Assembly: GCA_900545525.1 (NCBI GenBank)
Contig: UQZX01000032.1
Location: 1 to 25,888, forward strand
Direction of reading: 5' to 3'
Origin: an uncultured Prevotella sp.
GTDB taxonomy: Bacteria; Bacteroidota; Bacteroidia; Bacteroidales; Bacteroidaceae
DNA: 25,888 bases
The notes beneath the pieces are model-generated. The model had not been told where the DNA came from and made no database searches. It saw only the letters and a program-made list of their open reading frames with translations. Shown one piece after another: positions 1-7,117 of this stretch (the stretch's first letter is position 1; each line of letters begins with the position of its first letter). Made by a program: the position numbers and the translations under genes.

Positions 1-6
1 ATATAA

Positions 7-2820
7 TTAGAAACTATAACCTATTGTCAGATTGAAATTGCGTCCCGGGCGGTAGCTGCGGGTCACTTCCTCGATGGTGCGTTGCTGCCCGTTTACGGTG
101 ACATCCTCGAACTGCTTGAAGAGGCAACGCTCAGCCAGCACGTCGCGCACGGAGGCTTTCAGTTCCCACTTTCCGAGTTTCTTGCCTACGGACAAGTCGA
201 GGCTGTTGCGCGGCATCTCGTAGGAGTTAGGTATGTTGCGCGACGAGCCGTCAGCTCCCGTGCCGTACCGGTTGCCTACGCCTATGATGCGCTTGCCCAC
301 GCGATTGTAAAGCACGGCGGCACTCCAGCCCCGTTCCACGTTGTTGTAGAAGATGCCCGTGTTGATGAGATAAGGCGACTGCCCCTGCATAGGGCGGTCA
401 ATGTTGTTCGTTCCCGGATCGAACTGCACCTTGCTTTTTATCCATGCCCCGTTGAAGGAGAAGGAGAAATCCTTCAGCCTGATGAAGCCCAGGTTCTTGC
501 GTATGTCGAGTTCTATTCCGTAGTTGTTTGCGCCCCGTGCGTTCATGAAAGAGTAGATGAGGTCGGTGCCTCCAGATACGGTATAGGTCCACTCTATCGG
601 GTTCTTGAAATGCTTGTAGAATAACGCCACCGATATCTGTTCGCCTGCCGACGGATACCATTCGTAACGCAGGTCGAAATTGTCGATGTATGCCGGTTTC
701 AGGTCGTAGTTACCCATGACGCTGCTGCCCAGCTCGAAGTCATAGTATACGGAGGTGGAGAGTTCGCGGAACTCGGGGCGGTTGACCGAGCGGCCGTATG
801 CGGCACGCAACTGGTGCTTGTCATTCAGCTTGTAAGTCAGGTTTGCCGAGGGGAAAATGTCGTTGTTGCCGTAAGCCGTGCTTTGCAGGCTTTCCTCAAA
901 CTGGCGGGTGTTCATCCTGAGCACCTGACGGTTGTATTCGTACCGCGCACCGGCATAGATGTTGAAAGCTCCCAACGGAAGGTTTATGCCCAAGTATCCG
1001 GCAAGCTGGGTCTGGTTGCCTTCGTAATTGTTCAGGAAATTCACCTCCTCGTAGAGATACAGCTTGTCGGGACCGTAGTTGGCATCGGTGAGCACATCCT
1101 CCTGCACGTCATCCGCGAACAGAAAACCCTGCGGCAGCGTGTTGTCCGGTTGCCAGCCGTATTGGAACTGCCGCGTGCGGTAGGTGCGTGTGCGGTACTC
1201 CCCGTATGCCCCGGCTTTCAGTGTCGGCTCGAATGTGCCGAAACGGAAGTCCTTCCGGTAGTTGCTTCCTGCGGAAACGATGTGCTCGTCAAGCCGGGTG
1301 AACTCACGGCTGATGCGGTATATGCCCATCCGTTGTTCCATGCGGTCGGTACACTCTATCAGGCGACGGTCGGGCAGGTTGCGGTTGGCGTAGGCATAGC
1401 CGACGCTCCAGTCTATGCGGTCATTGGTGAAAGTGTGCCGCCCGGTCAGCTGGGTGTTGTAGGTGGTGCGTGCCGAGTAATAATACTCCATGTCGTTGAT
1501 GTTGTCCGGCTGGGCGTTGAATCCCGTGCGCCCGGCATAGCGGTTCTTCGCTATCTGGTTGAATATGTTTTTCCATTCGAAATAGTGGCGGTTGTCCCTC
1601 GGGTGCAACGAGAGGTTAAGCATAGCTCCAAGCCGCACGTCGTTGCTGTATTGATTGTCGGTGGCTTTTCTAAGTGCCACCGGCTTGTCGTTCGACGTGT
1701 CGTACGGACCGTAAAGCGAGTTTTCCATGTCAAGCTGTGTCTTGTAGGTATTGGAATAGTTCAGGGCGGCAAGCAGACCATATTTCTGCCCTTCTTCCGT
1801 TTTCCATGTATGATTGTAGCTCATGTTCAGCTTCAGGTCGCTTAGAGGATGCTTGGTGCGCAAGGTCCAGTCGTTGTTCAACCCGTTGCCGAGTACATCG
1901 AGGCGTGGGTTGCTTCCACCCTCATATCCCGGATAGGCGCGTAAAGAACCGTTCATCCCGGCACTGAGCGAGCGATTTCCGCTGCCCAGTCCCAGCCAGT
2001 CCATGCCGCTGCCCCGCGAGGCTGTAAAACTGCGGAAATGGGTGCGGTCGTTGGCTCCCAGTCCCACGGAGATGTTAAGTCCGTTGTCTTCCGGCAGCTG
2101 CTTCGTATTGACGAGAATGAACCCGCCCGTAAAGTCGGCGGGATATTCGGGTGCCGGACTCTTGACGATGACCATGTTGTCAAGCTGGGAACTGGGCAGG
2201 ATATCGAACGAGAACGCCCGCGAGTCCGCTTCCGAACTGGGCACGGCACCTCCGTTGAGCCACACATTATTATACCGTTGCGACAGTCCGCGTACCATGA
2301 CAAACTTCTCGTTGATGATTGACACGCCCGGCACTCGGCGTATCACCTCCGAAGCGTCCTTGTCCTGCGTGCGCGCAATCTGCTGCGCCGACACGCCTGT
2401 CTGCACAACGAGACTGCGTTTCTGCTCCTGCACCTGCGCCGTTTCTGTATTCCGGCGTGCGACAGCCGTCACCGACACTTCTCCAAGCGTCCTCTCATCG
2501 CTCTCCATAAGGAAATCAATGACGGTCTCACCAACATCGGCAACCTTCACATCCTCTCTGACAATGGGCTTATATCCTATATAACGTACGGTCAGCGTAT
2601 AGGTTCCGGCGGGCAGTTCCAGACAGTAAAGCCCGTCCATGCCGGCAGCCGTCCCCTTGTCGTATGCAGATGCCATGACTGTGGCACCCGCAAGCGGTTC
2701 CTTATCCTTCCTGTCCTTTATTACACCTTTTACAATACCGGCATTCAATGTCCATACATGCCCGGACAGCAGGACAAGCAACATTAATTTACTAAAATCC
2801 AAATAAAGTCTTCTTTTCAT
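7..2820 (-). CDS. TonB-dependent outer-membrane receptor with N-terminal carboxypeptidase-like domain
   Basis: This 937-aa protein should sit in the outer membrane and import a ligand using TonB energy. A hydrophobic signal segment lies at about residues 8-27, followed by a carboxypeptidase-D regulatory-like beta-sandwich (about 29-107) and a TonB-box-like EVSVTA at 114-119. The plug domain (about 135-240) contains RRVPGV and MVRGLSQRYNNV, and the rest is a beta-barrel ending in an aromatic residue (IGYSF), as outer-membrane proteins usually do. The full length is present and the stop is at the left edge of the window. No SusD-like partner is visible beside it, and the fold is not the typical SusC type, so the substrate cannot be named. 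A -7 box lies about 30 bp upstream of the start. The gene is divergent from hflX. Confidence 0.93.
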   Translation of the reverse strand: MKRRLYLDFSKLMLLVLLSGHVWTLNAGIVKGVIKDRKDKEPLAGATVMASAYDKGTAAGMDGLYCLELPAGTYTLTVRYIGYKPIVREDVKVADVGETVIDFLMESDERTLGEVSVTAVARRNTETAQVQEQKRSLVVQTGVSAQQIARTQDKDASEVIRRVPGVSIINEKFVMVRGLSQRYNNVWLNGGAVPSSEADSRAFSFDILPSSQLDNMVIVKSPAPEYPADFTGGFILVNTKQLPEDNGLNISVGLGANDRTHFRSFTASRGSGMDWLGLGSGNRSLSAGMNGSLRAYPGYEGGSNPRLDVLGNGLNNDWTLRTKHPLSDLKLNMSYNHTWKTEEGQKYGLLAALNYSNTYKTQLDMENSLYGPYDTSNDKPVALRKATDNQYSNDVRLGAMLNLSLHPRDNRHYFEWKNIFNQIAKNRYAGRTGFNAQPDNINDMEYYYSARTTYNTQLTGRHTFTNDRIDWSVGYAYANRNLPDRRLIECTDRMEQRMGIYRISREFTRLDEHIVSAGSNYRKDFRFGTFEPTLKAGAYGEYRTRTYRTRQFQYGWQPDNTLPQGFLFADDVQEDVLTDANYGPDKLYLYEEVNFLNNYEGNQTQLAGYLGINLPLGAFNIYAGARYEYNRQVLRMNTRQFEESLQSTAYGNNDIFPSANLTYKLNDKHQLRAAYGRSVNRPEFRELSTSVYYDFELGSSVMGNYDLKPAYIDNFDLRYEWYPSAGEQISVALFYKHFKNPIEWTYTVSGGTDLIYSFMNARGANNYGIELDIRKNLGFIRLKDFSFSFNGAWIKSKVQFDPGTNNIDRPMQGQSPYLINTGIFYNNVERGWSAAVLYNRVGKRIIGVGNRYGTGADGSSRNIPNSYEMPRNSLDLSVGKKLGKWELKASVRDVLAERCLFKQFEDVTVNGQQRTIEEVTRSYRPGRNFNLTIGYSF

Positions 2821-2850
2821 TTACATACACTTCTTTTGTTTTTACTGATG

Positions 2851-2858
2851 CAAAAGTA
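2851..2858 (-). promoter_or_regulatory. Bacteroidetes -7 box for the TonB receptor gene
   Basis: Read on the minus strand this is TACTTTTG, a match to TAnnTTTG, 30 bp before the receptor start codon. No convincing -33 TTTG was found at the usual distance. Confidence 0.5.
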
Positions 2859-3075
2859 TCGTGCATATATTTCATAACGGTAACATCCGTATTAAGAAAA
2901 TGATAAATGCGCACGCCAACGCATCTTCATTGAATATCATGCTGCCTGATGAAAACTGCCGCGGCATGACTGCCGATGATCCTCCACCCTCCAGTTTTGT
3001 ATCCGTAAATACCTTATTATTAGGTCATTCACCGACTTTTATACCTTTTTATTCGGCATTTCCAACGATTTTCAT

Positions 3076-3083
3076 TAATTTTG
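3076..3083 (+). promoter_or_regulatory. Bacteroidetes -7 box for hflX
   Basis: TAATTTTG matches TAnnTTTG and lies 22 bp before the hflX ATG, implying a short leader. A TTCG at 3052-3055, one mismatch from TTTG, lies 20 bp upstream as a possible -33 element. Confidence 0.5.
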
Positions 3084-3105
3084 TACTTATTATCATAAGA
3101 AAAGG

Positions 3106-4353
3106 ATGAAAGAATTTGTAATATCTGAGGCAAAAACAGAAACGGCAGTATTGGTAGGATTGGTGACAAAGAACCAGGATGAGTCAAAGACAAAAGAGTA
3201 TCTCGACGAACTGGAGTTTCTCGCCGACACCGCCGGAGCCGTTACCGTAAAGCGTTTCACACAAAAAGTAAACGGACCGAGCGCCGTCACATACGTAGGC
3301 AGCGGCAAGCTTGAAGAGATAAAGCAGTATATAAAGGACGAGGAAGATGCCGAACGCGAGGTGGGCATGGTGATTTTTGATGACGAACTGTCCGCCAAAC
3401 AGCTCCGGAATATTGAGAAAGAACTGCAGGTAAAGATATTGGACCGCACATCGCTTATACTCGACATATTTGCCATGCGCGCGCAAACGGCGGAGGCAAA
3501 GACACAGGTGGAACTCGCACAGCACAGGTACATGCTGCCGCGTCTTCAAAGGCTGTGGACACACCTTGAGCGACAGGGCGGAGGCTCAGGAAGCGGCGGC
3601 GGGAAAGGCAGCGTGGGACTGCGCGGACCGGGAGAGACACAGCTCGAAATGGACCGGCGCATCATCCTGCAGCGCATAACCCTGCTGAAGCAGCGTCTCG
3701 CCGAAATAGACAAGCAGAAGACGACGCAGCGCAAAAACCGCGGACGGATGATACGTGTGGCACTCGTGGGATATACCAACGTGGGAAAATCAACAATAAT
3801 GAACCTTCTTTCCAAGAGCGAGGTGTTTGCAGAAAACAAGCTGTTTGCCACGCTCGACACTACGGTACGCAAGATGGTGATAGACAACCTGCCTTTCCTC
3901 ATTGCCGACACCGTAGGATTTATACGCAAGCTGCCGACAGACCTTGTCGACTCATTCAAGTCCACGCTCGACGAGGTACGCGAGGCTGACCTGCTTGTAC
4001 ATGTCGTGGACATCTCCCACCCCGACTTTGAGGAACAGATAAACGTGGTGGAGAAGACCCTGGGAGAGCTTGGATGTTCGGACAAGCCGTCAATGATAGT
4101 GTTCAACAAGATCGATGCCTACACGTGGGTGGAGAAGGAACCCGACGACCTTACGCCGCTGACGAAGGAGAACGTGACCCTCGACGAGCTGCGCCGCACG
4201 TGGATGGCTAAGATGGACGACAGCTGCCTGTTCATTTCGGCACGCGAGAAGGAGAACATCGACGAGCTGCGCGAAGTGCTCTACAAGCACGTGCGCGAGC
4301 TGCACGTACAGAAGTATCCCTACAACGACTTCCTTTACAACGACTACGAGTGA
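3106..4353 (+). CDS. hflX: GTPase HflX
   Basis: This is a ribosome-associated GTPase of the Obg-HflX superfamily, known in other bacteria to bind the 50S subunit and rescue or split stalled ribosomes. The 415-aa protein has the HflX N-terminal domain, then a glycine-rich linker leading into GPGETQLE, the family hallmark. The G domain follows: G1 GYTNVGKST at 222-230, G3 DTVG at 268-271, G4 NKID at 334-337 and a G5-like SAR near the C-terminus. The start is supported by AGG directly before the ATG and a -7 box 22 bp upstream. The DUF4954 gene begins 51 bp downstream on the same strand with no obvious terminator between, so co-transcription is likely. Confidence 0.97.
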   Translation: MKEFVISEAKTETAVLVGLVTKNQDESKTKEYLDELEFLADTAGAVTVKRFTQKVNGPSAVTYVGSGKLEEIKQYIKDEEDAEREVGMVIFDDELSAKQLRNIEKELQVKILDRTSLILDIFAMRAQTAEAKTQVELAQHRYMLPRLQRLWTHLERQGGGSGSGGGKGSVGLRGPGETQLEMDRRIILQRITLLKQRLAEIDKQKTTQRKNRGRMIRVALVGYTNVGKSTIMNLLSKSEVFAENKLFATLDTTVRKMVIDNLPFLIADTVGFIRKLPTDLVDSFKSTLDEVREADLLVHVVDISHPDFEEQINVVEKTLGELGCSDKPSMIVFNKIDAYTWVEKEPDDLTPLTKENVTLDELRRTWMAKMDDSCLFISAREKENIDELREVLYKHVRELHVQKYPYNDFLYNDYE

Positions 4354-4404
4354 AACCGCTGCGCAAAAGCATGCGCACAACAATCTGCTAAAACATTCTG
4401 AAAA

Positions 4405-6228
4405 ATGAAAAGACACAGGAACCTTACTGCCGGCGAGATAGAACGGCTTGAACGCAACGGATGCCGCGCCGAAGACTGGAACAGTGTGGACGTTGCCGAA
4501 GGCTTCTGCACGGACCACGTGCACAATGCGTCGTTCTACGGGAAAGTCAGCATCGGGGCATCCGGCGGGATGCTTGAAGTGGAACGTGGTTTCATGCGCC
4601 ACGCTGGAATACGCAATGCCACGCTGTGCGACGTCACGATAGGTGACAACTGCCTCATAGAGAACATCGGGAACCATATATTCAGGTATGACATAGGCGA
4701 CGGATGCCTCATCTCAAACGTAGGGAAGATTGCCGGCGACCCCGACGCCGACTACGGCGAGGGGCGGGCGATAGCCGTGCTCAACGAAGCAGGCGACGGG
4801 AACGTAATCATATACAACGGGCTGACATCTCAGGTTGCCGCCTTCATGGTGACAAAAGCCAGTGACAAGCCATTGCACGAAAGGCTGCGCACAATCATTG
4901 CAGCCGGGACAAAGGCTCGCAGGAAGCCACGCGCCGCCATCGGGAATAACGTAAGGATTACGAACACAGGCGAGATAACGGGCACGATGATAGAAGACGG
5001 CTGCGAGATAAGGTGCGCGTCGGGACTATACAACTGCACCGTTGCCTCCGGCGGCGGTGCGGCAACATACGTCGGCAACGGCGTGATATGCCGCAACGTC
5101 ATAATATCGGCAGGAGCGACAGTAGCCGACGGTGCCCAGCTCAAAGGTTGCCTTGTAGGCGAGGCGTGCCACATAGGCAGGGGTTTCTCGGCAGAGAACA
5201 GCGTGTTCTTCGCCAACTCGCACATGGACAACGGCGAGGCTTGCGCCGCCTTCTGCGGACCGTTCACGGTGAGCCACCACAAGTCGACGCTGCTCATCGG
5301 CGGCATGTTCTCATTCTACAACGCCGGTTCGGCGACCAACTACAGCAACCACGCCTACAAGCTCGGACCCATACACTACGGCACGCTGGAACGCGGAGCC
5401 AAGACGGCAAGCGGCGCGCACATACTGATGCCGGCAACCATAGGCGCCTTCTCCATGTGCATGGGGAAGATAGACAGCCATCCAGACACGTCAGACATGC
5501 CGTTTTCATACGTCATAGCCTCGGGCGGGAAGACATTCCTCGTGCCGGGACGCAACCTCGTGACAGTGGGGACGTACCGAGACACGGGCAAGTGGAAGGA
5601 GCGCGACATGCGTCCGCACAACGCGAGAAGGAGCATCATCAACTTCGAATGGCTCAGCCCCTACACCATACAAAAGGTCATGAAAGGCAAGGAAGAGCTG
5701 GAACGGCTGCTGGAAAGACACGGCAGCGGCAACGGCGAATACATATACGGCACATGCGTGATACGCGAGGGCGCGCTGAAAAAAGGCATACGCCTGTATG
5801 ACATGGCGATAAAGATGTTTTTCGGCGAAGCAGTGAACGCCAACCGACACGCACGGCGCGACGGTATCCGCGGCACGGGGACATGGACAGACTTTGCCGG
5901 CATGCTCTTACCGCAAGAAGAGGCAGAACGGCTTGCCGCCGACATAAGGACCGGCGCAGTGAGCTGCATCGCTGAAATAGAAGAACGGATGGCGGAAATG
6001 AACGACAACTACGGCGAATGGGCGTGGAACATGGCATGCGCTGCGATAAGGGAATATTACGGCATCGGCGAAATTACGGACGATGACATGCGCCGGATTA
6101 GCCGCAAGGGCAAGGAAGCATGGGCGGAATGGCGCGGCGGGATAGCAGACGACGCAAGGAAAGAGGCATTGCTCGGCGACGTGGATGAAGAAGTGGTCAG
6201 GGAGTTTCTTTCAAGACTCGGGAAATAA
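4405..6228 (+). CDS. DUF4954 family protein, left-handed beta-helix (hexapeptide repeat) type
   Basis: The 607-aa protein matches what I recall of the Bacteroidetes family DUF4954, whose function is unknown. The N-terminal half is rich in short beta-helix-like turns of the type IGDNCLIENIGN and IEDGCEIRC, spaced as in hexapeptide-repeat acyl- or nucleotidyl-transferases. A strongly conserved-looking core follows at about 287-400: FTVSHHKST, SNHAYKLGPIHYGTLERGAK, HPDTSDMPFSY and LVPGRNLVTVGTYRDTGKW. The C-terminal third is charged and probably helical. There is no signal peptide or membrane segment, so it is probably cytoplasmic. The histidine-, aspartate- and glycine-rich core looks like an active site, but no reaction can be assigned. 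It lies 51 bp after hflX and probably shares its transcript. Confidence 0.85.
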   Translation: MKRHRNLTAGEIERLERNGCRAEDWNSVDVAEGFCTDHVHNASFYGKVSIGASGGMLEVERGFMRHAGIRNATLCDVTIGDNCLIENIGNHIFRYDIGDGCLISNVGKIAGDPDADYGEGRAIAVLNEAGDGNVIIYNGLTSQVAAFMVTKASDKPLHERLRTIIAAGTKARRKPRAAIGNNVRITNTGEITGTMIEDGCEIRCASGLYNCTVASGGGAATYVGNGVICRNVIISAGATVADGAQLKGCLVGEACHIGRGFSAENSVFFANSHMDNGEACAAFCGPFTVSHHKSTLLIGGMFSFYNAGSATNYSNHAYKLGPIHYGTLERGAKTASGAHILMPATIGAFSMCMGKIDSHPDTSDMPFSYVIASGGKTFLVPGRNLVTVGTYRDTGKWKERDMRPHNARRSIINFEWLSPYTIQKVMKGKEELERLLERHGSGNGEYIYGTCVIREGALKKGIRLYDMAIKMFFGEAVNANRHARRDGIRGTGTWTDFAGMLLPQEEAERLAADIRTGAVSCIAEIEERMAEMNDNYGEWAWNMACAAIREYYGIGEITDDDMRRISRKGKEAWAEWRGGIADDARKEALLGDVDEEVVREFLSRLGK

Positions 6229-6647
6229 ACACGTCGGCGAAGGACAAAAAAGATGTGGGTCCGGTGAATTATTCAAACCACCCCTGCCCCTCCTCTGGAA
6301 AAGAAGGGGGGGGACGCAGCGCAGGCATCGTATGCCGAAGTCTTAAGTGTCTTTAAGGTCTAAAGGTCATATTTGACATATTGACAACGCAAGTACCTGT
6401 TTTGCTTACACATTGATTTCCGACAACGCCAAATGCGTGCCGTTTTTCGTAAGACCCTGTGGGGGAGTACGGAAACGGGCACAAAACGGGACGGACGCTG
6501 CAAATACTTCTCTGACTGATACTTACGCGCGCAGATGCCGTCCACGGATGTAAACCGTACATCAAAAAAGGGGCTAAGAACGATGTTTTTAACTAAAAAC
6601 AGGCACTGTTTTAACACATAGAGCACCTCTACAGTATTTTTTTTGAG
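6229..6647. other. Non-coding stretch after the DUF4954 gene
   Basis: Apart from the GC-rich hairpin near 6278-6312 I see no convincing gene, RNA gene or TAnnTTTG promoter here on either strand. Open frames in this stretch are short and have no family-like sequence. Confidence 0.5.
6278..6312. terminator. Degenerate GC-rich hairpin downstream of the DUF4954 gene
   Basis: CCACCCCTGCC followed by a C/T-rich arm, then GGAAAAG and a run of eight G, folds into an imperfect stem. Its left arm shares CCACCCCTGCC with the near-perfect palindrome at 20837-20895; the right arm here is truncated. It probably acts as a terminator for hflX-DUF4954. No T-run follows, so this is tentative. Confidence 0.4.
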
Positions 6648-6903
6648 CGTCCGCAGGGAAAAATCTTACGTCCGCAGGAAAAAATCTCACGTGCCGCAGG
6701 AAAAAATCTCACGTGCCGCAGAAAAAAATCTCACGTGCCACAGAAAAAAATCTCACGTGCCGCAGGAAAAAATCTCACGTCCGCAGAAAAAAATCTCACG
6801 TCCACAGGAAAAAATCTCACGTCCACAGGAAAAAATCTCACGTCCACAGGAAAAAATCCCACGTCTATAGAGAATTGTTGAACGTCCGCAGAAAAAAATC
6901 CGG
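6648..6903. repeat. Tandem array of 12 units of 21-22 bp
   Basis: The unit is CGTCCGCAGGAAAAAATCTCA. Units start at 6648, 6669, 6690, 6712, 6734, 6756, 6778, 6799, 6820, 6841, 6862 and 6883. Units 3-6 are 22 bp because they read CGTGCC instead of CGTCC. Unit 11 (6862-6882) is strongly diverged; the others differ from the consensus at only a few positions. There are no spacers, so this is a minisatellite and not a CRISPR array. The last unit forms the left arm of the hairpin at 6889-6943. Confidence 0.93.
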
Positions 6904-6943
6904 CGTCTCTGCGATTTTGCGGAGCCGCCGGACGTTTTTTCTG
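6889..6943. terminator. Large hairpin closing the tandem array, probable bidirectional terminator
   Basis: The left arm at 6889-6905 (CAGAAAAAAATCCGGCG) pairs with 6926-6943, and an inner CTCTGC/GCGGAG helix closes a six-base loop. On the minus strand the GC-rich stem is followed by seven T, which fits an intrinsic terminator for the M16 peptidase gene ending at 7118. On the plus strand the 3' arm carries six T. Confidence 0.6.
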
Positions 6944-7017
6944 AGCCTGTAACGAATTTTTTCGCGCGTGTTTTCAAAATGACATCCTGCCGCATTTCTG
7001 CCGCCGGAGCTTACACT

Positions 7018-7034
7018 TTGCCGTCAGACGGCAA
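7018..7034. repeat. Short palindrome TTGCCGTC-A-GACGGCAA
   Basis: An 8-bp perfect inverted repeat around one base lies between the tandem-array hairpin and the end of the M16 gene. It may form a small hairpin in the 3' untranslated region of the peptidase mRNA. Confidence 0.5.
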
Positions 7035-7048
7035 GGGCGGATGATGCA

Positions 7049-7068
7049 AGGGTGTCGCTAAGCTCTGC
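7049..7068. repeat. Relic of the RAYT-associated repeat
   Basis: AGGGTGTCGCTAAGCTCTGC here is identical at 19 of 20 positions to 23039-23058, inside the hairpin beside the RAYT gene. The flanking stem arms (CCCAGGG/CCCTGGG there) are not preserved here, so this is a degraded copy of the dispersed repeat. Confidence 0.65.
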
Positions 7069-7117
7069 TTTTAAGTTTGCAGGGACATAATTTCATGCTT
7101 TGCAACACCCTCAGGCA

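Noticed and set aside
814..1845. 343-codon open frame antisense to the TonB receptor
   Set aside because: Shadow frame with no domain pattern; the receptor on the other strand explains the sequence.
7..2820. SusC of a polysaccharide utilisation locus
   Set aside because: No SusD-like lipoprotein or glycan enzyme is adjacent, and the receptor's plug lacks the usual SusC pattern, so no locus of that kind is claimed.
2861..3109. 82-codon frame between the TonB receptor and hflX
   Set aside because: It overlaps both promoters and the hflX start, and its translation shows no protein-like features; better read as a divergent promoter region.
6648..6903. Possible CRISPR array
   Set aside because: The units follow each other without spacers and no cas genes are in the window.
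6643..6952. Plus-strand open frames rich in lysine across the tandem array
   Set aside because: They exist because most units are 21 bp (7 codons); the 22-bp units shift the frame, no start signal is present and the peptide is just the translated repeat.
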